Shown in pieces: positions 53,981-62,334 of a stretch of 64,000 bases of DNA (the stretch's first letter is position 1; each line of letters begins with the position of its first letter). The DNA lies in the NCBI GenBank assembly GCA_963775445.1, contig CAVZIT010000004.1, positions 1,922,001-1,986,000 of the forward strand, given 5' to 3'. A program made the position numbers and the translations under genes. Below the pieces are notes generated by a model. That model was not told where the DNA came from and ran no database searches. It saw nothing but the letters and a program-made list of their open reading frames with translations. This DNA comes from Dokdonella_A sp963775445 (lineage in GTDB: Bacteria > Pseudomonadota > Gammaproteobacteria > Xanthomonadales > Rhodanobacteraceae).

Positions 53981-55543
53981 CTATCGGAGCACGCCGGCGA
54001 CGAGTCTTGCCCCGCCGGAAGGTAACGCGATCTCTTCATAATCGCCCCCGCATGTGCTGTCCTCGCCACCACGCCAGCCCAGCGCATGCGCCAGCGCAGA
54101 CAACAACACGGTCGTTAGCAGGTTAAGGATCAGCGCGTACAGCGCCGCGTATCCCGGAAACGTGGCGCCGCCCAGATGCAGCGGAAAAATCGCCTTGAAA
54201 TGCTGGGTCGCCGCCATTGCAGTGCCGCTGGCCATGCCCACGATCCAGCCACCTACCAGCGCGACACGATGCAGCCAGCGCGTGTACAACCCGATCACGA
54301 TCGCCGGTAGCGTCTGGATGATCCAGATGCCGCCCAGGAGTTGCAGGTAGATCGCGTACTTCTGCGGCAAGAGCAGGACAAAGGCCAACGCCCCGACCTT
54401 GACAACGAGCGAGGCCAGCCTGGCCATCTGCGCTTCCTGCATATCGCTGCAATCGCGCCGCAGATATTCGCGATAGATGTTGCGCGTAAACAGATTGGCC
54501 GCGGCGATCGACATGATCGCCGCGGGCACGAGGGCGCCGATGGCAATGGCCGCCATTGCAACGCCGAAAAACCACGGCGGGAACCAGCGTTGAAACAACG
54601 CCGGCACAGCGAAATTGGGACCGTAGCGCGCGAACCCGTCCGCAAAGGCGGGGTCGTGCTGCAGACCCGAAGCCAGCGCCATGTAGCCGAGCGCTGCAAT
54701 CAGCGCCAGCACCAGCGAGTACGCCGGCAGCAGCGCCATGTTGCGTTTTATCGTGCGACGGCTGTTGGCGCTGAGCAGGCCGGTCACTGAGTGTGGGTAC
54801 AGGAACAGCGCCAGTGCCGAACCCAGCGCAAGGGTTGCATAGGCGCCGGCCTGACCCGGCTGCAGAAGAAGATGATCGTGAGGTACCGCAGCGAAAATTT
54901 TCGCGAAGCCACCCAGTCTGGACGGAATGACCACGATTGCCACGATCACCGTCAGATAGATCAAGAGATCCTTGACGATTGCTATCAACGCCGGCGCGCG
55001 CAGCCCGCTCGTGTAGGTGAAGGCGGCGAGAACAGCAAAGGCGACGATCAGCGGCAGGTCCGCCAGCCAGCCCTGGCCGGTGAAGCCGAGTGCGCCAATC
55101 ACCACTTCGATACCCACGAGTTGCAGGGCGATGTAGGGCATCGTCGCGAGAATGCCGGTCAAGGTGACGAGCAGGGCCAGAGTGGGACTGTCGTAGCGCG
55201 CGCGCACGAAGTCGGCCGCGGTAACGAAACCGTTTCGATGGGAGACCGACCACAGGCGCGGAAACACCACGAACACGAATGGATAGACGATCAATGTATA
55301 CGGCAATGCGAAAAAACCAATCGCGCCCATCCCGAACACCAGCGCCGGCACCGCGATGAACGTGTAGGCCGTGTAAAGATCGCCGCCAAGCAAGAACCAT
55401 GTAACCACGGTTCCGAAACGGCGCCCGGCGAGTCCCCACTCGTCGATTCGATCGAGCCGCGCGCCGCGCCAGCGCGCAGCGACGAAACCAAGCAAGGTCA
55501 CCAGCGCAAACAACGCCAGGAATACCGCGGCGGCGATTCCCAT
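53981..55543 (-). CDS. Sodium:solute symporter, monocarboxylate (MctP-like)
   Basis: 520 residues with 13 helices. EWGLAGRRFGTVVTWFLLGG, DLYTAYTFIAVPALVFGMGA and AADFVRARYDSPTLALLVTL are typical of the SSS family branch for pyruvate, lactate and other monocarboxylates. This branch is usually preceded by a DUF3311 subunit, as here. Na+-site residues are likely in helices 1 and 8 (PAAIMSIAAANLFTRNIY). It should import short carboxylates. Confidence 0.9.
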   Translation of the reverse strand: MGIAAAVFLALFALVTLLGFVAARWRGARLDRIDEWGLAGRRFGTVVTWFLLGGDLYTAYTFIAVPALVFGMGAIGFFALPYTLIVYPFVFVVFPRLWSVSHRNGFVTAADFVRARYDSPTLALLVTLTGILATMPYIALQLVGIEVVIGALGFTGQGWLADLPLIVAFAVLAAFTYTSGLRAPALIAIVKDLLIYLTVIVAIVVIPSRLGGFAKIFAAVPHDHLLLQPGQAGAYATLALGSALALFLYPHSVTGLLSANSRRTIKRNMALLPAYSLVLALIAALGYMALASGLQHDPAFADGFARYGPNFAVPALFQRWFPPWFFGVAMAAIAIGALVPAAIMSIAAANLFTRNIYREYLRRDCSDMQEAQMARLASLVVKVGALAFVLLLPQKYAIYLQLLGGIWIIQTLPAIVIGLYTRWLHRVALVGGWIVGMASGTAMAATQHFKAIFPLHLGGATFPGYAALYALILNLLTTVLLSALAHALGWRGGEDSTCGGDYEEIALPSGGARLVAGVLR

Positions 55544-55552
55544 GCCCGTGCC

Positions 55553-55750
55553 TCAGAACCCGGCGCGATAAGCCAGCGCGGTGACCACGGCGGAAAGCGC
55601 TATCCAGCCGAACTGGAACCAGTAGAAAAACGGGATGCCGACCAGCGTGGGCTGCGCGCGGTTGTACAACGGCACCCACAATGACAGCGCAATCACCAGC
55701 ATGAATAACGCGTACCAGAATACGCGGCTGCTCCGGCTGTGCATGTTCAT
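55553..55750 (-). CDS. DUF3311 membrane subunit of the symporter
   Basis: 65 residues from the ATG at 55750 with GGGAGGG upstream. Two helices (VFWYALFMLVIALSLWVPLY and FFYWFQFGWIALSAVVTALA) surround PTLVGIPFFY, the family signature. It ends nine bases before the symporter start, a typical pair in which the small protein is an accessory subunit of the transporter. Confidence 0.88.
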   Translation of the reverse strand: MNMHSRSSRVFWYALFMLVIALSLWVPLYNRAQPTLVGIPFFYWFQFGWIALSAVVTALAYRAGF

Positions 55751-55905
55751 CGACGCCCTCCCCACCGCGAAAGCATCTCAACTAACTCCGACCGGAATGG
55801 ATGTCAAGACAGTGTGCCAACCCGCTTTGACTCTGCTGCAATGCTGTTCGACGGAGGCAACCCGAAGTTCATCGCCGCACCACTCCCTCGATACGGTTGT
55901 GCCGC

Positions 55906-56418
55906 TCAGTCCGGAACAGCCATCTGCGCGAGTTTGGCAACAGTATTCATGTTGCGCGCCGTGCCTTCTTTCGCGGCCGGAATTTTCAGCTTCGAGTCGG
56001 CCATGCCGTCGCCGTAGTGGACGTATATCTCGCGCTTGCCGAGCGCAAGCTCCTCGCCATTGCGTCCGCTGACCGCGTTCAGTGCGGTCGCCAGCGGCGC
56101 CTTGTCCAGAAAGATCGCCACGGTGCGGTTTGGGGCGGCCTTCGGAAAAGGGTTGCCGGCCAGAACCGCGGCCAGTTGCGCACCGGTGCGAATGGCGACG
56201 CGGACCGGTTTGCCGACGTACGCTTGCAGGCGAGTCTCCAGCGCTGCACGCACCTGCCTCGCTGATGACGCGCTGTCAAAGACGACGTTCCCGCTGGCGA
56301 TATAGGTGCGCACATTGTCGAACCCGCACCGCTCGCACAGGGCGCGCAACTCGGTCATCGGCAACTTGCCGGTGCCTCCGACGTTCACAGCGCGCAGCAA
56401 GGCGACGTATCGATTCAT
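55906..56418 (-). CDS. DUF1697 family protein
   Basis: 170 residues. The start RYVALLRAVNVGGTGKLPMT is diagnostic, followed by LRALCERCGFDNVRTYIASG and NVVFDS. DUF1697 proteins are small cytoplasmic proteins with a ferredoxin-like fold and unknown function. Monocistronic. Confidence 0.92.
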   Translation of the reverse strand: MNRYVALLRAVNVGGTGKLPMTELRALCERCGFDNVRTYIASGNVVFDSASSARQVRAALETRLQAYVGKPVRVAIRTGAQLAAVLAGNPFPKAAPNRTVAIFLDKAPLATALNAVSGRNGEELALGKREIYVHYGDGMADSKLKIPAAKEGTARNMNTVAKLAQMAVPD

Positions 56419-56472
56419 TGCAAAAGCATACCGACGCGGAGTCGAAGGGCAAAGCCCTCGGAACCCGTCAGC

Positions 56473-57342
56473 CTACAACGCCGCGACGATGCCACCCACC
56501 TTCGCCAGCACCGCCCTGCGCGCGGCAACGTCCGTCGTGTGGGTCATGTAGTACGCCGTTACCAACAGCGGTTTGCGGTCTGGCGGCCAAACGATCGCGA
56601 TGTCGTTGTTCGCGCCGATTGCTCGACCGTTCGACTGTCCAGTCTTGTCGCCGATGCGCCAACCGGGCGGCAAGCCGGCACGCAACGATTGCAAGCCGGT
56701 CTGGCAACCCAACAACCAGTGGATCAATCGTTCGCGTGACGCACTCGAGAGTGCATCACCGAGCAACAGTTCATGCATATCACCGAGCATCGCTTCGGGC
56801 GTGGTGGTATCGCGGTCGCCATCGAGTTGATTGAGTTCCGGTTCGTTGCGATCCAGTCGCGTGAGAGGATCGCCGAGGTTGCGGGCGTAGTGCGTCACCG
56901 CGGCCGGCCCACCGACTTCGCGCAACAGCAGATTCGCCGCAGTGTTGTCGCTGAGCGTGATCGCCGCTTCGCAAAGTTGAGCGATCGTCATGCCGGTCGC
57001 GCCGACGTGCTGTTTGGTTGTCGGAGCGTATTCCAGCAGCACGTCCTTGCCGAAAATGATGCGACGATCCAGCCTTTCCACGCCTCGATCCACGCGCCTG
57101 AGTACCGCCGCGGCGAGCAACAACTTGAAGGTGCTGCACAGCAGGAAGCGCTCGTCGCCGCGCCAGACGACGCGTCGTCCGCTGGAAGTGTCGAGAATCG
57201 CGACACCCAGGCGTCCGCCGTGCACGTGTTCAAGTGCGGCAAGACGCTCTGCCGCGTCGCGCCGGACGGTGGCCAGCGAAAACACGGGCCAGAGCGCCAA
57301 CGGCGCGAGAGCGGCACTCTTCAATACGATTCTACGATGCAT
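56473..57342 (-). CDS. Class A beta-lactamase
   Basis: 289 residues. The signal sequence is RRIVLKSAALAPLALWPVFS. All class A active-site elements are seen: Ser70-x2-Lys73 (CSTFK), SDN at 131-133, the omega-loop E-x3-N at 167-171 (RNEPELNQL) and KTG at 233-235 (GDKTGQSNGR). Cys69 just before the serine resembles the carbapenemase and CTX-M/L2 groups, but no cysteine follows KTG at the 238 position, so the KPC-type disulfide is absent. It hydrolyses beta-lactams in the periplasm. No AmpR-like regulator is next to it. Confidence 0.95.
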   Translation of the reverse strand: MHRRIVLKSAALAPLALWPVFSLATVRRDAAERLAALEHVHGGRLGVAILDTSSGRRVVWRGDERFLLCSTFKLLLAAAVLRRVDRGVERLDRRIIFGKDVLLEYAPTTKQHVGATGMTIAQLCEAAITLSDNTAANLLLREVGGPAAVTHYARNLGDPLTRLDRNEPELNQLDGDRDTTTPEAMLGDMHELLLGDALSSASRERLIHWLLGCQTGLQSLRAGLPPGWRIGDKTGQSNGRAIGANNDIAIVWPPDRKPLLVTAYYMTHTTDVAARRAVLAKVGGIVAAL

Positions 57343-57521
57343 TAGCTATCATAATGAAAATTGGAAGATTCGTACGAGTAACGCGCGCTCGCCCGCCTGG
57401 TTGCCCGTGCTGCCATTTTGAGGACTTAGAATCGGCAACTGCGCTCAAGTCCGCGCTTTAGTTCGCGGCGATCGTCCCCAGTATCTGTTCCTTCCTGCCC
57501 CTTCGAACAAGGAAATCCCGC

Positions 57522-58589
57522 ATGAGCAAGACCACCTCGTATGCCGCCCAAGCCGCGGACCAACCGCTGGCTCCGCATTCCCTTGATCGCCGCGCACCGG
57601 GCCCGCACGACATCGAGATCGATATCCTGTATTGCGGAGTCTGCCACTCCGACCTTCACACCGCGCGCAACGAATGGCACAACACGCAGTATCCCTCCGT
57701 GCCCGGCCACGAGATCGTCGGTACGATCAAGGCGATCGGCGGTGAAGTAAAGAATTTCAAGGTTGGAGACACAGCGGGTGTCGGCTGCATGGTGGATAGT
57801 TGCGGCCATTGCATCTCCTGCAAGGAAGGCGAGGAAAATTATTGCGAGAACGGTTTCACCGGCACCTACAACGGACCGGTCTTCGGCGGCGAGAACACGT
57901 TTGGCGGTTACTCGGGCAACATCGTGGTGGACGAGAAGTTCGTGTTGCACATTCGGCACAAGGATAACCTCGCCGCAGTCGCGCCGTTGCTGTGCGCCGG
58001 CATCACGACCTATTCGCCGCTGCATCACTGGAATGTCGGCCCGGGCAGCAAGGTCGGCATCGTCGGTCTCGGCGGTCTTGGCCACATGGGTGTCAAGATC
58101 GCGCACGCGATGGGCGCTCACGTTGTGCTGTTCACAACCTCGCCTGACAAGCGGGATGACGCCAAGCGCCTTGGTGCCGATGAAGTCGTGTTGTCCAAGG
58201 ACGACAAGCAGATGGCGGCGCACGTCGCCAGCTTCGACTTCATCCTCAACACCGTCGCCGCGCCGCATGATCTCGACGCGTATCTCAATCTTCTCAAGCG
58301 CGACGGTACGATGTGTCTGGTCGGCGCGCCCGCCACTCCACATCCGTCGCCCGGCGTATTCAACCTGATTTTCAAGCGCCGCCAGATAGCAGGTTCGCTG
58401 ATCGGAGGCATTCGCGAAACCCAGGAGATGCTCGACTTTTGTGCCGAACACGGCATCGTGTCCGACATCGAGATGATCGCGATGCGCGACATCAACGAGG
58501 CTTACGAGCGGATGTTGAAAAGCGACGTCAAATACCGTTTCGTGATCGACATGGAAACCTTGAAGGACGAGCTCGAACAAGCTGCGTGA
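57522..58589 (+). CDS. Zinc-dependent alcohol/aldehyde dehydrogenase, YahK/CAD type
   Basis: 355 residues. The catalytic zinc site has Cys in ILYCGVCHSDLH and HE in PGHEIVGT. The structural zinc cysteines are in DSCGHCISCKEGEENYC. The nucleotide fold is GIVGLGGLGHMGVKIAHAM. It belongs to the NADP-dependent cinnamyl-alcohol-dehydrogenase-like branch (YahK), which reduces broad aldehydes. A coniferyl-aldehyde-type dehydrogenase lies 4 kb away and could act on the same compounds; that is inference. Confidence 0.93.
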   Translation: MSKTTSYAAQAADQPLAPHSLDRRAPGPHDIEIDILYCGVCHSDLHTARNEWHNTQYPSVPGHEIVGTIKAIGGEVKNFKVGDTAGVGCMVDSCGHCISCKEGEENYCENGFTGTYNGPVFGGENTFGGYSGNIVVDEKFVLHIRHKDNLAAVAPLLCAGITTYSPLHHWNVGPGSKVGIVGLGGLGHMGVKIAHAMGAHVVLFTTSPDKRDDAKRLGADEVVLSKDDKQMAAHVASFDFILNTVAAPHDLDAYLNLLKRDGTMCLVGAPATPHPSPGVFNLIFKRRQIAGSLIGGIRETQEMLDFCAEHGIVSDIEMIAMRDINEAYERMLKSDVKYRFVIDMETLKDELEQAA

Positions 58590-58673
58590 CATGACGCAAA
58601 TCGCCTCGTACTGAGGGCGATTGGCGTCGAAATGGGACTCGCAATCTCCCGATCACATGGGCGGAGGTGCAAC

Positions 58674-59138
58674 ATGCCGAACTACGAAAAAAACCCGGAA
58701 GCCATCGCACGATTGACGCCCGAGCAGTACCGTGTCACGCAGGAGGCGGGTACCGAGCGACCGTTCGAGAATACCTTCAACGCCCACAAGGAACCTGGGC
58801 TCTACGTGGACATCGTTTCGGGCGAGCCGCTGTTCACCTCCATGGACAAGTTCGACAGTGGATGCGGCTGGCCGAGTTTCACCAAACCCGTCGAGCCTAC
58901 AAATGTCATCGAAAAAAGCGATGCCAGCCACGGCATGACGCGCACCGAAGTGCGTTCGAGCCACGGCGACAGCCATCTCGGCCACGTGTTTCCCGACGGC
59001 CCGCGCGATGCCGGTGGCCTGCGCTACTGCATCAATTCGGCCTCGCTGCGGTTCGTTCCACTCGACGAACTCGAACGCCAAGGCTACGGCGACTACCGCG
59101 ATCTGTTCGCAGCGCACGCGAAGAGGTCCACATCATGA
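58674..59138 (+). CDS. msrB: Cytoplasmic methionine-R-sulfoxide reductase, zinc-free type
   Basis: 154 residues from the ATG at 58674 with GGCGGAGG upstream; the ORF continues back to 58632 without family similarity. There is no signal peptide. Unlike the first copy it lacks both zinc C-x2-C pairs (YVDIVSGEP and RSSHGDSHLG in their places). It has a cysteine at the resolving position: Cys64 in DSGCGWPSF. The catalytic residue is Cys119 in LRYCINSASLRF. It overlaps msrA by four bases (ATGA). Confidence 0.93.
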   Translation: MPNYEKNPEAIARLTPEQYRVTQEAGTERPFENTFNAHKEPGLYVDIVSGEPLFTSMDKFDSGCGWPSFTKPVEPTNVIEKSDASHGMTRTEVRSSHGDSHLGHVFPDGPRDAGGLRYCINSASLRFVPLDELERQGYGDYRDLFAAHAKRSTS

Positions 59139-59650
59139 CCGAATTGACCGAACGCGCTCTACTCGCGGGGGGCTGCTTCTGGGGCATGCAGGATCTGATC
59201 CGCCGCCAACCGGGCATTATTTCCACTCGCGTCGGTTACTCCGGTGGTGATGTGCCGCATGCCACCTATCGCGATCACGGCACGCACGCCGAAGCCATCG
59301 AAATCGTTTTCGATCCGAAAGTAACCAGCTATCGCAAGGTGCTGGAGTTTTTCTTTCAGATCCACGATCCGACGACCTTGAATCGCCAGGGAAACGACAC
59401 CGGCTTGAGCTATCGTTCGGGGATCTTCTATTTGGGCGAGGAACAGAAACGCATCGCTGAAGATACGCTCGCCGATGTCGCGGCATCGGGGTTATGGCCC
59501 GGAAAGGTTGTCACCGAGCTGACGCCAGCCGGCGACTTCTGGGAAGCCGAACCCGAACATCAGGACTACCTGGAACGCTACCCGAGCGGCTACACCTGCC
59601 ATTTCATCCGGCCGGACTGGAAATTGCCGACACGCGACAAGACAGACTGA
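59135..59650 (+). CDS. msrA: Cytoplasmic methionine-S-sulfoxide reductase
   Basis: 171 residues. The ATG at 59135 overlaps the msrB stop (ATGA). The catalytic motif GGCFWGM holds Cys14. Other family parts: STRVGYSGGDVPHATYRDHG, THAEAIEIVFDP, QIHDPTTLNRQGNDTGLSYR and SGIFYLGEEQKRIAE. There is no signal peptide, so it is cytoplasmic, and it forms with msrB a full repair pair for both diastereomers. An ORF reaching back to 58667 is a false N-extension. Confidence 0.94.
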   Translation: MTELTERALLAGGCFWGMQDLIRRQPGIISTRVGYSGGDVPHATYRDHGTHAEAIEIVFDPKVTSYRKVLEFFFQIHDPTTLNRQGNDTGLSYRSGIFYLGEEQKRIAEDTLADVAASGLWPGKVVTELTPAGDFWEAEPEHQDYLERYPSGYTCHFIRPDWKLPTRDKTD

Positions 59651-59679
59651 GCGTCGCGACAACTCCCCGAGGATGCTCA

Positions 59680-60077
59680 TCACGGAGCTTTCCGCTCGAT
59701 CACATCAACCCGGTCGGCGTAGAAGGCCAGATAGTTCTTTATCGCTGCCACGGCCTCGTGGGGATTCTCGTAGGTCCAGACGGCGTTGATCGAGCGCGCG
59801 CCGCCGAGTGGAATATTGAAATAAGTCCATCCCCCTTGTATGGGCAATGACTGGAATGCATGCTGCGTTCGAGCAGCGTCATGTCCACGACTTTGCGAGG
59901 GATACAATCAACCGCCGGACATTCGGCCTCGCGCAACGTCAGTGCATCGCCCGTATCGGCAACGATTCTGCCGGCCAGCGCGACGATGACGCGGTTCGGA
60001 TTGGACCCGATCGTGATCGTGTGTCCCGGCCTCGGTTCCTTGAACGGTTGCGCCTTATCGGGTTGCTGCTTGGACAT
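59680..60077 (-). pseudogene. DUF427 protein interrupted by one frameshift
   Basis: The product would be about 130 residues. The 5' part is ITIGSNPNRVIVALAGRIVA, PAVDCIPRKVVDMTLLERSM and HSSHCPYKG. The family then continues in another frame with GWTYFNIPLGGARSINAVWT, YENPHEAVAAIKNYLAFYAD and RVDVIERKAP. The switch is at the run of five C on the plus strand at 59831-59835, where one base appears to be missing. DUF427 proteins are small beta-sandwich proteins of unknown function. Sequencing error at a homopolymer is likely. Confidence 0.82.
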
Positions 60078-60091
60078 CGGGTCGCCTCGTG

Positions 60092-60796
60092 TCAACTGCG
60101 TCTGGGAATCTCAAGTCCGCGCTGTACCGCGGGACGCGCCAGCGCGCGATCGAGCCACGCCGGAACGTTTGCGAGCTTGTCGTATTCGACCAATTCGCGG
60201 GCTTCATAGAACGTGATCAGATTGCGCACCCAGCCGAGGGTCGCGATATCGGCAATGCCGTAGTCATCGCCCATGATCCAGGTTCGGCCATCCAGCCGCC
60301 TATCGAGAATGTTCAGAAGACGCTTCGATTCGTCGACATATCTTTCGAGCGGCCGCTTGTCGCGAATGTCCTTGCCGGCAAACTTGTTGAAATATCCGAG
60401 TTGACCGAACATCGGGCCGATCGCAGCCATCTGGAAGAACACCCACTGGATCGTCTGCCACCGTCGCGCCTCGTCGCTCGGAATGCACTCGCCGGTCTTG
60501 TCCGCGAGATACAGAAGGATCGCACCCGATTCGAACAACGCAAGAGGTTCGCCACCCGGTCCACTCGGGTCGATGATCGCGGGAATCTTGCCGTACGGAT
60601 TGATCGCCTCGAATTCCGGCGTATGGCTCTCGCCTTTCATGATATCGACCAGATGCGGCTCGTAAGGAAGCTGCGTTTCCTCGAGCATGATCGACACCTT
60701 CACGCCATTGGGCGTGTTCAGTGAATAAAGCTGGATGCGCTCGGGGTGTTGCGGCGGCCAGCGCGAAGTAATCGGAAATTTGGCAAGAGACGACAT
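60092..60796 (-). CDS. Nu-class glutathione S-transferase (YfcG/YghU-like)
   Basis: 234 residues from the ATG at 60796; two earlier in-frame ATG codons (60808, 60823) are possible. The N-terminus FPITSRWPPQHPERIQLYSL and the motif TPNGVKVSIMLEE are characteristic of the Nu class, which uses a backbone or threonine site and reduces disulfides with glutathione. INPYGKIPAIIDPSG and LFESGAILLYLA are in the thioredoxin-like half. Cytoplasmic. Confidence 0.92.
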   Translation of the reverse strand: MSSLAKFPITSRWPPQHPERIQLYSLNTPNGVKVSIMLEETQLPYEPHLVDIMKGESHTPEFEAINPYGKIPAIIDPSGPGGEPLALFESGAILLYLADKTGECIPSDEARRWQTIQWVFFQMAAIGPMFGQLGYFNKFAGKDIRDKRPLERYVDESKRLLNILDRRLDGRTWIMGDDYGIADIATLGWVRNLITFYEARELVEYDKLANVPAWLDRALARPAVQRGLEIPRRS

Positions 60797-61041
60797 GCTG
60801 TTTTCCATCACGGCGGTCCCCATGACAAGGTTGGGTATTTCGCATGGAGTTCAACGTCGCAGCTTACGTGCAATTTGCACAACCACCCCAGAGCGATCCG
60901 GCAAATCGCATGAGCGGGGCCTGCGCTGCAGCATCCGCCGCGAGTAATCGCGGCTGGTGCGACTCCGACGTCCCCGGCACGCATCTTGCGGTGCCCGACG
61001 ACGATATCCCTTTGTCAGGCTGCATCATCGAGGAGATCGTC

Positions 61042-61425
61042 ATGGGGTCAAAACAACTTGTAATCTGCACCTTGATTGCGGGATTCGCTATTCCGATGCT
61101 TGCCGTCGCGGCGACGCATGACGAGGCCGATGTCGCGATCGCAAAAGCGCACACAGCGATCAAGGCGGCCGAAACCGCCAACGCCGGCACCGAAGCCCCC
61201 GGTGAAACGAATACCGCGCACAACATGATGGCGGCGGCCGATGGCGCCTGTGAAAGAGGCAACTGGACCGAATGTCTGATCAAGTCGGAGAACACGGTGG
61301 CCGACTCGAATCTCGCAGTTGCCCGCAGCCGGCAGAAGCGCGCCGAAACGGCCACTGCGGAAATTGCGGAGGGGCTCAATACCCTTCGCGCACGGATGGG
61401 CTTGCCAGCGGAGGTGCAACAATGA
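61042..61425 (+). CDS. Small exported helical protein
   Basis: 127 residues; the ATG at 61042 has GAGGAGATC upstream. A signal peptide (QLVICTLIAGFAIPMLAVAA) precedes a helical, Ala- and charged-residue-rich body (DVAIAKAHTAIKAAETANAG and NLAVARSRQKRAETATAEIA). It ends ATGA, overlapping the OmpA lipoprotein start. This layout resembles DUF4398-type partners that sit before OmpA-family lipoproteins. The role is probably in the periplasm or envelope, otherwise unknown. Confidence 0.78.
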   Translation: MGSKQLVICTLIAGFAIPMLAVAATHDEADVAIAKAHTAIKAAETANAGTEAPGETNTAHNMMAAADGACERGNWTECLIKSENTVADSNLAVARSRQKRAETATAEIAEGLNTLRARMGLPAEVQQ

Positions 61426-62231
61426 AAATCGCAAATTTTCGATTGGCACTGATCGCGATCCCGCTCATTGCCTTGGCCGCCTGTGCCACAGTGCCACCGG
61501 GGCCGCCCCCTGAAGTCGTGCGCTTGCATAACGAGCTCGATCGAGTCCATGGCGAGCCCAACGTCGTCGCGTACGGTGGACAGGAATTGACTGACGCTGA
61601 CTCTGCTGTCGCGTCGGTCGATCAGCTGCTGATCCAACCCGGCGTGAGCGAGGAATATTTCCATCACCGGGTGTATATCGCGGATCGCCTGATCCAGACG
61701 GCCGAGGCCAGCGCGCTCGCGCGCTACGCCGAACAACGGGGCAAGGACCTCGCAGCGCAACGCGACCAGCTGCTGGCCGAGGCCGGAAATCACGTCGAGC
61801 CGCCCCCGCCCCCTCCGCCGCCGGTCGGCGCACCTGTCGCTTCGGGGTTGCGCGCTTCGCTCGCGGGTCTGCCCATGCATGACAGCGAACGCGGACTGGT
61901 CATTGCCCTGGAGGGCACAATGTTCGATCCGAGCCGGGCGGACATCCGTCCGCGCGCATACCCGAGCCTTGATCAGATTGTTCGCGCGATGAGCAACAAC
62001 CCCGCGTCGACCGCAACAGTCGAAGGCCACACCGCTGCATCCGGCAATCGCGAGTACGATCTGAATCTCTCGATCACGCGTGCGAATGCGGTTCGCAATT
62101 ACATCGTCGATCACGGAATAGCGGCAGGCCGCCTCACGGCGGGAGGCGTCGGCTCGGATTATCCGGCGGCTAACGACACCAGCGAAGCGGGTCGCCTGGC
62201 GAACGATCGCGTTGATTTGATCTTCCGCTGA
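61422..62231 (+). CDS. OmpA-family lipoprotein
   Basis: 269 residues. The start IANFRLALIAIPLIALAAC has a lipobox (LAAC), so it is probably lipid-anchored in the outer membrane. A helical region and a Pro-rich hinge (EPPPPPPPPVGAPVA) precede a C-terminal OmpA peptidoglycan-binding domain: GTMFDPSRADIRPRAYPSLD, VEGHTAASGNREYDLNLSIT, RANAVRNYIVDHGIAAGRLT and NDRVDLIFR. Translation is coupled to the preceding gene. It should link the envelope to the cell wall. Confidence 0.88.
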   Translation: MKIANFRLALIAIPLIALAACATVPPGPPPEVVRLHNELDRVHGEPNVVAYGGQELTDADSAVASVDQLLIQPGVSEEYFHHRVYIADRLIQTAEASALARYAEQRGKDLAAQRDQLLAEAGNHVEPPPPPPPPVGAPVASGLRASLAGLPMHDSERGLVIALEGTMFDPSRADIRPRAYPSLDQIVRAMSNNPASTATVEGHTAASGNREYDLNLSITRANAVRNYIVDHGIAAGRLTAGGVGSDYPAANDTSEAGRLANDRVDLIFR

Positions 62232-62334
62232 ACCTTACGGGGAACGAGAGCGGAGCTCGGCTTCGGAGCAACGCACGGGGGTGTCATGATAGGAACCGAA
62301 TAAATCGGAACCTTGACCTCGAACGGGCCGAACC

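Noticed and set aside
54123..55781. 552-codon minus-strand ORF in another frame of the symporter
   Set aside because: The symporter frame has 13 hydrophobic helices; this frame is Arg-rich and lacks any.
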